Shown here piece by piece: positions 1-9,410 of a DNA stretch of 64,000 nucleotides. Source of the DNA: Fibrobacterota bacterium (lineage in GTDB: Bacteria; Fibrobacterota; Fibrobacteria; UBA11236); NCBI GenBank assembly GCA_019509785.1, contig JAEKLQ010000023.1, forward strand, positions 1-64,000, written 5' to 3'. A program made the position numbers and the translations under genes. Position 1 is the stretch's first letter. Each line of letters starts with the position of its first letter. The notes beneath the pieces were generated by a model. That model worked only from the letters and a program-made list of their open reading frames with translations, was not told the origin of the DNA and made no database searches.

Positions 1-312
1 GGAGATCCTTGGTATACCATCCCCCTTTCTACATTCCCAGCCCTCACTGTTAATGGAAGTAATAGCATGATCACATTACAGGCTCCTGATGGAAGTGCTA
101 AACCATGTTGCGCCGGATACAGTGTGAATCAAATCCAGATTACTCCTCCAACGGGTAAAGAAAGCCAATGGCTGAGTATCATCCTTAGCGCAATTTCTAC
201 AGGCAAAAATATTAGGGTAACTGGGGTTTACAATGACGTAAGCGGAACAAAATGGATTACGAGTGGGACTGCCAATCCGGCTTACATTACTCTTGTCCCA
301 GTCGGGCAGTAG
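1..312 (+). CDS. 3' part of a small unrecognised protein
   Basis: Frame 1 is open from the first base of the window to the TAG at 310-312, giving the last 103 residues of a protein whose start lies outside. An internal ATG at 67 exists, but the reading frame runs unbroken through it, so I treat the gene as 5'-partial. I recognise no domain. The C-terminal half (residues around QWLSIILSAISTGKNIRV) has the same pattern, a hydrophobic helix followed by K-x-V/I-x-V, as the two genes downstream, so the three may be distant paralogues. Base composition is visibly less GC-rich than the rest of the window. Function unknown. Confidence 0.5.
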   Translation, partial: GDPWYTIPLSTFPALTVNGSNSMITLQAPDGSAKPCCAGYSVNQIQITPPTGKESQWLSIILSAISTGKNIRVTGVYNDVSGTKWITSGTANPAYITLVPVGQ

Positions 313-702
313 AAAGATTGGCATCACGCGTTTAAATCATGTCCTCGGAATTTCGAAATCGCGGTCGGCCTTTTCCATCCTCAGGTATCGTTGCCATAAA
401 TTTATGTTGAGAAATCGGTATTAAATCTTGTCAAAACAAGAAGGAATTCTCGGGTGCTAACCCGGGGGCGCCTAAATCCGTGGCAGCTCTTTGAGGCCCG
501 ACAAAGTATGGTCGGATCTTTCTGGAACTAATCTTGCGGTTGTGATAAAGCTTTCATGAAATTTCCGCGCTAATTATTATTATTTCCCTGGCCCAGATCA
601 GACCGCGACATCACTAATCAGTAGCAAGCCTCGCGAGAGGAAAATGCCCTGAGATTGGAATTGGACTGGGTCGCGATCTAACTATCGAATTCAGGAGGTT
701 TC
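313..702. other. 390-bp intergenic stretch, no gene seen
   Basis: No credible coding region is visible on either strand. The stretch is AT-rich compared with the rest of the window. It contains two small inverted repeats: CTTGT-caaa-ACAAG at 427-440 and CCTC-gcga-GAGG at 629-640. An AT-rich run at 571-586 could hold a promoter box for the gene at 703, but no convincing -35/-10 pair was found. Confidence 0.5.
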
Positions 703-1044
703 ATGAAACGATTGATTTTAGCCCTTGTTTTGTGTTGCATAGGTCTCCCTTCTGCCGCCACCACGGTGCAGGGCAAGGTCAAGGAGCTACAGGTTTATAG
801 CGAGAACAATTCCGAGAAGCCCACTGCCTGCACGCTCGGCAACATCTATGTCCTCATGGACAACAATGTCACCTATTGGCATATGGGGTCGAATTGGTCA
901 GCGAGTTCGAACCAGATACTCTCTTTACTAGTCGAAGCCTTCACCAACAGCCAGACAGTGAAACTCGAGGTTGAGGATGCCGGTACGAATTGCGCTCCCA
1001 CGAACTATAAGAAAATCCTGTCCGTGCGACTGGTAAAGATCTAG
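703..1044 (+). CDS. small secreted protein, unrecognised
   Basis: A 113-residue protein with a clean signal peptide: basic MKR, hydrophobic core to about residue 16, likely cleavage after the Ala-Ala at 18-19. The mature part of about 94 residues has two cysteines (C43 and C97), which could form a disulfide after export. A strong ribosome site, AGGAGG at 693-698, sits five bases before the ATG and fixes the start. The mid-region helix (QILSLLVEAF) followed by a beta-like TVKLEVED segment resembles the flanking genes at 1..312 and 1054..1393. It is nine bases upstream of the broken paralogue, so the two were probably co-transcribed. No family recognised; a periplasmic or secreted role is inferred from the signal peptide only. 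Confidence 0.7.
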   Translation: MKRLILALVLCCIGLPSAATTVQGKVKELQVYSENNSEKPTACTLGNIYVLMDNNVTYWHMGSNWSASSNQILSLLVEAFTNSQTVKLEVEDAGTNCAPTNYKKILSVRLVKI

Positions 1045-1053
1045 GGGAAAGCC

Positions 1054-1393
1054 ATGAATAAGCGAGTAGTATTGGAAAAGCTGGCTCATAGGGGATGGAA
1101 GATCTTCTGCCTAGTGGCAGTCCTCGTTCCGGGGAATCAATATTGGGGGAACGCCGCACAATATCGCGACCGTAAACCTAATCCAAGGGTCCAATACCTA
1201 TATCTGTTGGTTCATCTTGGACGATGCCGCCGGATATGGGAAAATCCTCTTCAGCTTAATGATGGCAGCCCAGGCTGCGAACAAAAAGGTTGATGTGGAG
1301 TATTCGGACGTGGCGCCGGTCCCAGCCATCTATACTCAAGACAACCCCACCACGTCGGCAACGTTGAATCTTTGGTCCGCCTCCACTCACTGA
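1054..1393 (+). pseudogene. frameshifted paralogue of the small secreted protein
   Basis: The ATG at 1054 opens a frame with a signal-peptide-like start (WKIFCLVAVLVPG), but after about residue 33 that frame becomes basic and implausible and ends at 1293. A second frame, shifted by one base, is open from 1115 to the TGA at 1391-1393. It reads as a sensible protein tail with a helix FSLMMAAQAANKK followed by VDVEY, matching the pattern of the gene at 703. The second frame has no usable start of its own. The break is most likely near the GGGGGA run at 1145-1150. It is either a real pseudogene or a one-base sequencing or assembly error. Confidence 0.6.
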
Positions 1394-1446
1394 TCTAGCC
1401 GTGACCCTGAAATGGTTTTGAAGGTGTAAAGGCCGAAACCCGACTT

Positions 1447-3384
1447 TCATCCCCCGATGAAAGCTTCCAACCGCCGTTCCAACTCCTCCAGATCCCCCGC
1501 CAGCCGCGCCACGGCCGCATCGTCCCCGGGCGCCGGATGGAAATCGGAGTAATCGTCGAAGATTTGGCGGCCCCGCTGATCGTCCCGCGCCAGCGAGGCC
1601 AGCATGCTGGCCTTGAAAGCGGGTAGGCGCCCGCGCTGGCCGGCCGCCCAGGAGCGCGCGTCCGGAACGGAAGGATGCCCGTGGGCCAATTCCTTGCGGA
1701 TGGCGGCGACCAGATCGGAAAGCTCCATGCCCCAGGCCTCGCCCGGCCGATCGGCGTAGGCGCGCATCAGGAAGAAGGCCAGGTAATCCTCGTAGGCGGC
1801 CAAGGCCTTCGCCCTGCCTTTGCCGCGCAGGAAATTCTTACCCAAGCCGGGCAGGGTATCCTCCAGGTAGAAAGGCCGATCGGGCGGGGCCGCGCGCAGG
1901 GCCTGGTGCGCCTTCAAGACCTTGTGGGCCAAGGCCGCGGCGAAGAGGCGGCCGGCGAAGAAGCCGGTCTTCCAAGTGGAAGACGCATCATCATCGGGGG
2001 AGCGGCGGCTGGCGGCGCTCCCGCTTTCGAACTTGTACATGCGCCGCACCAGCGCATAGGCGTTGTCCGACCACATCCATCCCGGAACGATTTCGTTGAG
2101 GCCCCGTCCCGCTGCGCCCCCATCGGACCCGTTCGTACCGGGCGCGCCTTGCGGTTGGTTGATGAGGGAGAAGGGGAACGCCACCCGCTGGGGCGCCGTC
2201 GACACGCCGGTGGCGATGAGGCTATAAGGCGCGTCCTGGTAGTTGGCCGGGAACTTGATGGAACAGCCTAGACCAAAAAAATTGCCCTCGCCGGGGCGGA
2301 TTTCCTGATCGGGCTTCTTGCCGGTGTGGTTGCTGCCCACGTTGGCGCCGTAGGCGATATTGCCGCGCCCTTCGGGCCATAGGGCGGAGATGAGCAAGGA
2401 CTGATGGTGGAAGCCCACCAAGGGGCCGAGCAGGCAGGCGGTGACTTCGCCCTTGTGGATATGCGTTTCCGGGCCGATGACGGATTGAGAGACCATGCCG
2501 CCCCAGCCCACTTCGCTCCCTTCCATGAGGAAGCTCTGGGAAACCTTGCCGCCCGATTCCACGCGCGCGCCGGGCTTCAGCATGGATTTTTCGATCCAGG
2601 CTTCTTCGGCGGCCACGCAGGGCTCGCCGGGGGCGGCCAACAGCGCGGACTCGCGGATGAGCGAAGCGCCGGCCACGCGGGCGCCCGGGCCGATGTAGGC
2701 GGAATGGATATGGCGCGCATGCATCACGGAAGCGCCCTTGCCGACGAAGCCGAAGGCGCTCTGGAGCGGGGCCAAAAGCGATTCCAAGCGGGCCCGGAAG
2801 GCCTTCTGCGCATCCGGGGTCAGGGAGAGCGCCGCCGTCGCGTCCTCCAAGGTCAGGGTGTCCCAAAGCCAGAGGCTGCGCGTGCCCGTCTCGACGCCGG
2901 GATGGATGGTCCGGCCCAGGCTGAAGGTGGTGGGGGCGGGGCAATCCAGTTCGCCCACGCCCACCAGAACCGCGCCCTCGTCGATGACCTGGCGATCCAA
3001 TCGCGCGATATGGTACAGGCAAGCGTTGCCGATCACGGCGTCCCGCACTCGGCAATCGGCCATGCCCGCCGGCCATGCGCGTCCGTCCGGGCCAGGCCAA
3101 GATCCGTGGAAACCGCTCAGGAGCACGTCGCCTTCGAAGGTATTGCCGCGGAGGGCCGAGAGCCCGGCATCGCTTTCGATGCGCACCCGGTTCCAGTCCG
3201 GACAGGCGTTGCCCTGGTTCTCCAGGCATAGCCGTTCGCCCTGGGTGAGCGGCCTTCCCGCCTTCAGGCGTTGCCCGGCTTGGGACAGGCTCCGCAGGCC
3301 GGCAGCCAATTCGGAAGCGGCCAGCGCCTGCGTAAGGCGATCCGCGAGATCTTCGAGCATGCCCTGGTCGTTCTTCCCGATCAT
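1447..3384 (-). CDS. DUF4954 family protein (left-handed beta-helix type)
   Basis: A 645-residue protein. The hexapeptide-like middle (about residues 220-350) and the block NHTGKKPDQE (352-361) followed by RPGEG, FFGLG, IKFPANY and SLIATGVST are what I know of DUF4954, a family common in Bacteroidota and Fibrobacterota and related to left-handed beta-helix nucleotidyl/acyltransferase folds. The biochemical role is not known to me. The frame continues upstream to 3600, but that would overlap the divergent phosphatase. The ATG at 3384 has a GGGGAG ribosome site seven bases ahead and is preferred. The C-terminal ~200 residues are mostly helical and charged. It is divergent from the HAD phosphatase, with only 48 bases between the two starts. 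Confidence 0.8.
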   Translation of the reverse strand: MIGKNDQGMLEDLADRLTQALAASELAAGLRSLSQAGQRLKAGRPLTQGERLCLENQGNACPDWNRVRIESDAGLSALRGNTFEGDVLLSGFHGSWPGPDGRAWPAGMADCRVRDAVIGNACLYHIARLDRQVIDEGAVLVGVGELDCPAPTTFSLGRTIHPGVETGTRSLWLWDTLTLEDATAALSLTPDAQKAFRARLESLLAPLQSAFGFVGKGASVMHARHIHSAYIGPGARVAGASLIRESALLAAPGEPCVAAEEAWIEKSMLKPGARVESGGKVSQSFLMEGSEVGWGGMVSQSVIGPETHIHKGEVTACLLGPLVGFHHQSLLISALWPEGRGNIAYGANVGSNHTGKKPDQEIRPGEGNFFGLGCSIKFPANYQDAPYSLIATGVSTAPQRVAFPFSLINQPQGAPGTNGSDGGAAGRGLNEIVPGWMWSDNAYALVRRMYKFESGSAASRRSPDDDASSTWKTGFFAGRLFAAALAHKVLKAHQALRAAPPDRPFYLEDTLPGLGKNFLRGKGRAKALAAYEDYLAFFLMRAYADRPGEAWGMELSDLVAAIRKELAHGHPSVPDARSWAAGQRGRLPAFKASMLASLARDDQRGRQIFDDYSDFHPAPGDDAAVARLAGDLEELERRLEAFIGG

Positions 3385-3420
3385 GGTTCGCTCCCCGGCC
3401 GGAAGATAACTTCTCAAAGC

Positions 3421-3428
3421 TACTTTTG
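3421..3428 (+). promoter_or_regulatory. TAnnTTTG-type box next to a GTG start
   Basis: TACTTTTG matches the Bacteroidota -7 consensus TAnnTTTG exactly, and its TACTTT core ends six bases before the GTG at 3433. Transcription from it would start at or near the start codon, giving a leaderless message. No ribosome site is visible. No TTTG was seen at the expected -33 position, so this remains tentative. Confidence 0.4.
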
Positions 3429-3432
3429 GCGC

Positions 3433-4326
3433 GTGGCCCAAGTCCATGCCTTTTTCGATTTCGACGATACCTTGTGCAGCGGGGATAGCATCCTCTATTG
3501 GCTGCGCTTCTATTACCGGAAGCGCCCGGCGCGCCGGGTCTTCCAGATCGCCAACGGCATCGCCCTCATCGCCTTCGCGCTGCGCCTTATCGATAGCCAT
3601 GCCTTGAAGCGGGTCTTCCTATGGCCGATGGCTTTCGAGCCCGCCGATGCCCTGGATCGCCTGGCGGCGGAATTCGTCGCCGCCGATTTGTCCGCCCGCT
3701 TGCACGTGCCTGTGTTGCGCCGTCTATGGACGCATCATCTGCTGGGGCATAAGGTGGTGATCCTCTCCGCCAGCGCCACTTTCTATTTGAAGCATCTGAA
3801 ATCGATCCTGCCCATGGCCGATATCCAGGGTTCGGAAATGATCTGGCCCGAGCGGACTTTCGCTTTGCCGCGCTATCGGGACGGCAATCTGCGCGGGGAG
3901 AACAAGCTCAAGCGGATGGGCGAACTGGGCTACGGCGCCGAAGCCCGGGCCCTTTCATTCGCCTATTCCGATCATTACCATGATCGCTTTCTGCTCGGGT
4001 TTTCCGAATTCCCGATCTGCGTGCGGCCGGAACGCAAGCTGCGCCGCCTGGCGCGGGAAAAGGGCTGGCCGTCGATGGACTGGGAAGAGCCGGGCCGTTG
4101 GCCGGGATGGAAGGTGCTACTGGGGAAATTCGCCTCGCTGGTTTTCGCGGCCGGGCCGGGCCTGCCGAAGACGGGGAGCGATCCCCTCAAGGAAGCGGCC
4201 GGGGCGCGGGAGTATGCGCCGGAGCAGGTGCGCGCGTTGCGGGAACGGGTGGCGATGCGCTATCCGGGAGGCCAGCCCGCGGAAATCTACGCCGCCCTAT
4301 TCGGCGCTCCGCGGACGGAACGGTAG
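3433..4326 (+). CDS. HAD-IB family phosphatase
   Basis: A 297-residue protein starting with the HAD motif I DFDDTLCSGDS, whose two aspartates are the nucleophile and acid/base. A cap region follows, then motif II around LSASATFYLKH, and the later GENKLKRM and YSDHYHDR stretch supplies the lysine and aspartates expected of motifs III/IV. This fits the HAD superfamily IB group (SerB-like phosphoserine/phosphomonoester phosphatases, TIGR01490 type). The substrate cannot be told. The upstream frame has no ATG close by; GTG at 3433 puts the motif near the N-terminus as usual for the family. It is divergent from the DUF4954 gene and probably cytoplasmic. The C-terminal ~60 residues after the phosphatase core are unassigned. 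Confidence 0.8.
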   Translation: MAQVHAFFDFDDTLCSGDSILYWLRFYYRKRPARRVFQIANGIALIAFALRLIDSHALKRVFLWPMAFEPADALDRLAAEFVAADLSARLHVPVLRRLWTHHLLGHKVVILSASATFYLKHLKSILPMADIQGSEMIWPERTFALPRYRDGNLRGENKLKRMGELGYGAEARALSFAYSDHYHDRFLLGFSEFPICVRPERKLRRLAREKGWPSMDWEEPGRWPGWKVLLGKFASLVFAAGPGLPKTGSDPLKEAAGAREYAPEQVRALRERVAMRYPGGQPAEIYAALFGAPRTER

Positions 4327-4333
4327 CCACCTT

Positions 4334-5533
4334 TCAGAATCGCCATCCCGCCTGGAGGCCGTACTCCCGCCGCAAGGGGAAATAATTATCCCTCCGCCTT
4401 TCCCGGGTTCCCAATTCACGACCGTAATCGTATTTGAGATAGGCGGGCCCCAGCCAGCGCCCCGATTCCAGGCCGTACCCGAAGGTGTACCAGGGATGTT
4501 CGCCATAGCTCCGGTCCATGGAGCGGCCGGCCCGCAAATTCACCAGGCCGAACCAAGTGGTTTCCAAGCCGGTATGCGATTCCGTCTCGCGCCAGTACCG
4601 GGAAATCGGGGCGTCCAAATCCTTGTAGAAGGCCTGATAGAAGGGATAAGGCACTCGGTCGCTGTCGTATCCGCTGAAAATCTTGGAGAATTCTTGTTGG
4701 ACCAGGACCCGGAAGATGGGGAAGCGCGTACCGCGAAACGGCGAGTAGGCCAGGGAGTAACCGGCGCGATACCGCATATCCAAGGGATCGAAATCATAGG
4801 GTCCGGAATGGAAGAAGGAGTAGGGTGGCCCCAGGTTCGCGAATGCGATACCCCAATCGATGCGGACCCCGGGCAGGGCCTTCGGGAGGCTCCGCCCCGC
4901 GGCCCCCAAATCGAAGGCGAAACCGCTGGTGGAGCCGGGCTCCGCGCTGATGGAGCCCGGAGCCGGGACCGGCTCCCATATTACATAGGGAAGATCGTAC
5001 TTGTAGGATTTCAGGGTCAGGCCGAAGGACCAGGCATGGCGTGTGGTGCGGCCTTCTTTCTCTCCGAGGAAATCCACCGCTGGGCAAAGGGTGAGGGCGT
5101 AGACCCGGACCCGTTCCCGACCGCCCCAATCGCCCGTAAAATCGTTTTCATCGAAAGCGACATATCCCAAGCGCGGCAGGTAGAGCGACGGGACCCGCAA
5201 TAAGCCGTCGAAGGCGGGGCCCATTTCCGCGGTCCCCGTGAATGGCCCGTTCCAGGACTTCTGCCGAATCTGGGGACCCCATTCCGGACCGTTCCACAAG
5301 ACCAGCCAATCGGGATGGAGCTCGAGGGAAATCTTATCCCAAGGATAAGACAGCGCCGGCAAGGCCGGATTGAACGCCGCGCCATGGGCCTGGTCCGGCA
5401 AGGCCACGCCTCCTTTCCCCATCCCCATTTGCCGGGCCCCCGAGGCATCGACGAGGATCTGCGCCGATGCGCCGACCGCCAAAACGCATAAGGCCGCTCC
5501 GGCCCGGCGGGCGCAACATCCGATTCCGAACAT
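4334..5533 (-). CDS. PorV-like outer membrane beta-barrel protein
   Basis: A 399-residue protein with a signal peptide (core CVLAVGASA, cleavage around residue 24). The mature N-terminus reads GARQMGMGKGGVAL and FNPALPAL, the signature seen at the start of PorV/PorQ/FadL-like barrels in the Bacteroidota-Fibrobacterota group. The remainder is rich in alternating aromatic and hydrophobic strands, and the chain ends in Trp-Arg-Phe, typical of an outer membrane beta-signal. AAGGG and AGGAG runs lie just upstream of the ATG. Its tail-to-tail partner is the HAD gene, whose stop lies 7 bases away. Role unknown: transport or anchoring in the outer membrane is inferred from the fold only. Confidence 0.7.
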   Translation of the reverse strand: MFGIGCCARRAGAALCVLAVGASAQILVDASGARQMGMGKGGVALPDQAHGAAFNPALPALSYPWDKISLELHPDWLVLWNGPEWGPQIRQKSWNGPFTGTAEMGPAFDGLLRVPSLYLPRLGYVAFDENDFTGDWGGRERVRVYALTLCPAVDFLGEKEGRTTRHAWSFGLTLKSYKYDLPYVIWEPVPAPGSISAEPGSTSGFAFDLGAAGRSLPKALPGVRIDWGIAFANLGPPYSFFHSGPYDFDPLDMRYRAGYSLAYSPFRGTRFPIFRVLVQQEFSKIFSGYDSDRVPYPFYQAFYKDLDAPISRYWRETESHTGLETTWFGLVNLRAGRSMDRSYGEHPWYTFGYGLESGRWLGPAYLKYDYGRELGTRERRRDNYFPLRREYGLQAGWRF

Positions 5534-5836
5534 ATCCCTTTGGACGCTCCTGAAGCCCGTACCCGCTCACTTCCGGAACGTGGGACTGGACCCGATGGCA
5601 ATAATAACTACCCTCTCGGTCGGGCGGACTAAATTCAAAGGACCATTTTTCCTGATACGAACCGCCGCCCGGAGAACGGACCAGCGCCTGCAACGACTTC
5701 ATTCATCGATTCCGCATGCGCGTTGCGAAGGGATAGGCGACCTAGGCGAGGGCTGGCTTGGCCATCGACCGACTCGTTCGCTTCGCCCCGCCCGCAGCCT
5801 GTCTGAGCCCCGGCCCGCGGAGCCCGCGATCGCCGG
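5534..5836. other. 303-bp intergenic stretch, no gene seen
   Basis: The stretch lies between two minus-strand genes, the barrel protein and the WbaP-like transferase. The short open frames here are not protein-like. An AT-rich segment around 5597-5608 (TAGTTATTATTG on the minus strand) could be part of the barrel gene's promoter, but no paired upstream element is convincing. Confidence 0.4.
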
Positions 5837-7279
<1,443 letters not shown>

Positions 7280-7360
7280 GGATGAGGGCCCCGGCCCCGT
7301 CGGGCTAAATTACAATGGAAAATGGAGGGAGAGGCCATTCCGGCATGGATATGCGACTTT

Positions 7361-7369
7361 TGGTATAAT
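7361..7369 (+). promoter_or_regulatory. extended -10 promoter
   Basis: The sequence TGGTATAAT contains a perfect TATAAT (7364-7369) preceded by TG one base upstream, the extended -10 form. It lies 30 bases before the ATG of the small protein at 7400. No clear -35 box is present, which is usual for extended -10 promoters. Confidence 0.5.
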
Positions 7370-7399
7370 TGGGAGACCAATAGGCTGGAGCGGAAGAGC

Positions 7400-7615
7400 A
7401 TGGATCGGGAAGATCAAATCGCACCGGAAGCGGTTAACGGACGGATTCGCCGACTCCATGAAGATTCCGGCGATCGGGAATATTGGCTGTCCCAAACCCC
7501 CGCCCGCCGACTCGAAGCCACGGCTTTCCTGCGGAGGCAATATTTTGAAATCCGGCAGCAGCCTGAACCAAGACTTCAAAGAGTTCTTAAGCTTATTAAT
7601 CGAAGAGTCGGTTGA
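7400..7615 (+). CDS. small protein paired with a nucleotidyltransferase
   Basis: A 71-residue charged protein. The core, YWLSQTPARRLEATAFLRRQY and then a tail around LQRVLKLINRR, matches small proteins that I know to sit directly upstream of nucleotidyltransferase-fold genes in many genomes. Their function is not established. The frame extends upstream to 7322, but the ATG at 7400 has purine-rich ribosome-site candidates (GGAG at 7387-7390, GGAAGAG at 7392-7398) and follows the promoter box at 7361. Its last 71 bases overlap the start of the nucleotidyltransferase gene, so the two are translated together. A similar pair occurs at 62465-63200. A toxin-antitoxin-like module is one possibility but is not shown. 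Confidence 0.7.
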   Translation: MDREDQIAPEAVNGRIRRLHEDSGDREYWLSQTPARRLEATAFLRRQYFEIRQQPEPRLQRVLKLINRRVG

Positions 7616-7997
7616 GTTCGCGCTGGTAGGCGGGCTAGCCGTCGCATACCACGGCTACCCCCGGTACACGGGTGATATGGATATCCTCATCGCCCGCGAT
7701 GCGGCCAATGCGGAAAAGGTCCTGCAAGTTCTGCGCCGATTCGGATTCGCATCGCTGCGCGTTACCTCTGCCGACTTCATGACTGAAGCTAACGTGATCC
7801 AACTCGGGTTTCCGCCCGTCCGGATCGACTTGATCACTTCCATCGACGGCGTGGAGAACGCGGAAATCTTCGCCGGTAGGATCCTGGATGATTTTTTCGG
7901 GCTCAAAATTCCGATCATTTCATTGGATCATTTGAAACGGAACAAGAGAGCCACCGGCAGGACGCAAGACTTGTTGGACCTGCAAAACCTGCCCTGA
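7545..7997 (+). CDS. nucleotidyltransferase-fold protein (MNT/DUF6036-like)
   Basis: A 150-residue protein. The N-terminal motif FALVGGLAVAYHGYPRYTGDMDILI has the GG...R.T.D.D layout of the minimal nucleotidyltransferase fold, in which the two aspartates bind metal. A later SLDHLKRNKRATGRTQDLLDL segment matches the C-terminal helix of DUF6036-type proteins. I place the start at a TTG (7545) because it has GGAGG at 7533-7537 with a seven-base spacer, and the longer upstream frame is unrelated in character. It overlaps the preceding small gene by 71 bases in a different frame, indicating coupled translation. Target (nucleotide, RNA or protein) unknown. It converges on homoserine dehydrogenase, 15 bases away. 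Confidence 0.75.
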   Translation: MKSGSSLNQDFKEFLSLLIEESVEFALVGGLAVAYHGYPRYTGDMDILIARDAANAEKVLQVLRRFGFASLRVTSADFMTEANVIQLGFPPVRIDLITSIDGVENAEIFAGRILDDFFGLKIPIISLDHLKRNKRATGRTQDLLDLQNLP

Positions 7998-8012
7998 AAA
8001 GGCTTTCCGGCC

Positions 8013-9308
8013 CTAACGATAGAATCGCAGCACCTGGGTGGGCGCCTGGATGATGTCCAGGGCGTCGATGCGCTTGAGGGCGCGCCGCACGTTCGAATTC
8101 TTGGTGGAATGCGTCAGGAAGATCACCGGGACCCGTTCCGGATCATGCTCCGGCTTCTGCACCAGGGCCCGGATGGAAATGCCCTCTTCCCCCAGGATGG
8201 CGGTCACCTTGGCCAGCACGCCCGGCTTGTCCACCGCGGTCAGGCGCAGGTAGAACTCGGTCTCCAACTCGTCGATGGGGCGGAGATCGGCGCGGTTCCG
8301 CGACGAAAAGAAGCCCATCGGTTGGACCTTGGGATTGCCCGTGGCCAATTGGCGCGCCAGGGAAACCAGGTCCGAGACCACGGAGCTGGCCGTGGGCAGC
8401 TTGCCCGCCCCCGCGCCCGTCAACAAGATGGCGCCCACCGCCGAGGTTTTCAGGAAGACGGCGTTCAGCACGCCTTCGACGGTTGCGAGCTGGTGCTTTT
8501 TCTCGAGCAGGGCCGGGTACACGTTGGCTTGGATCCGCCCCTCGCGATCCTGGGAAACCACGCCCAGCAGCTTGATGGCGAATCCCATCTCTTCTGCCAT
8601 GGCGATGTCCACGTCCGAAAGCGTGGTGATGCCTTCCACGGACATGCTGCCGTAGTCCACGTATTTGCCGTAGCAGAGGGAGGCCAGCAAGGCCACCTTA
8701 TGCGCCGAATCCGTCCCCTCGATGTCGAAGGAAGGATCGGCTTCCGCGTAGCCGAGGGCCTGCGCGTCCTTCAGCGCGGTCTGGAAGGACAGTTTCTTTT
8801 GCGTCATCTCGGTGAGGATGTAATTGCAAGTGCCGTTGATGATGCAAGCCAGGCCGTGGATATCGTTGGCGATGAAGGCTTCTTGCAAGGTGCGGATGAT
8901 GGGGATGCCCCCGCCGACGGCCGCTTCGAATAAAAGGAAGCGGCCCGTGCGCTCGGCCAAGGGGAAAAGATCCTGGCCATGCTTGGCAAGCAAGGCCTTA
9001 TTGGCGGTGATGACATGCTTGCCATGGGCGAAGGCGGCTTCGACCCAGGCGCGCGGGGCGTCCTCGCCGCCGGCCAGTTCCAAGACCACATCGACATCAG
9101 GGCGGGAAACCAGGGCGAGCGGGTCGCGGGTGAGGAAGGGCGCTTGGCCGGCGAAGCGGTCCAGGCTGGCTTGGGAACGGGAACAGAGGGCGGTAACGGG
9201 GAATTCGAAACCCAGGCTGTCCCGGAAGAAGGCCCGGTGCCGATCCAATAAATCGAGAACGCCGGAGCCGACCGTACCGAGTCCCAGGATGCCGAGGCGG
9301 ATTTGCAT
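8013..9308 (-). CDS. hom: homoserine dehydrogenase
   Basis: A 431-residue enzyme that reduces aspartate semialdehyde to homoserine with NAD(P)H, on the route to threonine and methionine. The Rossmann motif GLGTVGSGV is at residues 8-16. The central catalytic domain contains NGTCNYIL and EADPSFDIEGTDSAHK, both diagnostic. A C-terminal ACT domain (FYLRLTAVDKPGVLAKV) points to allosteric control by an amino acid, usually threonine. The frame runs up to 9362, but an upstream ATG there would sit inside the promoter box at 9368-9373. The ATG at 9308 gives the usual N-terminus. It is divergent from the dehydratase gene at 9411. This is a housekeeping gene among polysaccharide genes. Confidence 0.93.
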   Translation of the reverse strand: MQIRLGILGLGTVGSGVLDLLDRHRAFFRDSLGFEFPVTALCSRSQASLDRFAGQAPFLTRDPLALVSRPDVDVVLELAGGEDAPRAWVEAAFAHGKHVITANKALLAKHGQDLFPLAERTGRFLLFEAAVGGGIPIIRTLQEAFIANDIHGLACIINGTCNYILTEMTQKKLSFQTALKDAQALGYAEADPSFDIEGTDSAHKVALLASLCYGKYVDYGSMSVEGITTLSDVDIAMAEEMGFAIKLLGVVSQDREGRIQANVYPALLEKKHQLATVEGVLNAVFLKTSAVGAILLTGAGAGKLPTASSVVSDLVSLARQLATGNPKVQPMGFFSSRNRADLRPIDELETEFYLRLTAVDKPGVLAKVTAILGEEGISIRALVQKPEHDPERVPVIFLTHSTKNSNVRRALKRIDALDIIQAPTQVLRFYR

Positions 9309-9366
9309 GGGACGGGAATTTAGCAAGATACCCTGCTTTTGCGTTTTCGCGTCCGGCGTCAAATGC

Positions 9367-9373
9367 TATTATA
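9367..9373. promoter_or_regulatory. overlapping divergent -10 boxes
   Basis: The nearly symmetric GCTATTATAGC places TATTAT (9367-9372) on the plus strand for the dehydratase gene and TATAAT (9373-9368) on the minus strand for hom. Both genes start within 65 bases. One AT core could serve both directions, a known mode of bidirectional bacterial promoters. Neither direction has an obvious -35 box. Confidence 0.45.
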
Positions 9374-9410
9374 GCCCCTGCCCCGATGCCTTCGGAACGG
9401 GGACGAACCT

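Noticed and set aside
427-440. Small inverted repeat CTTGT-caaa-ACAAG as an operator or terminator
   Set aside because: It is a single short 5-bp repeat in an AT-rich region, with no T-run and no second copy. It could easily be chance.
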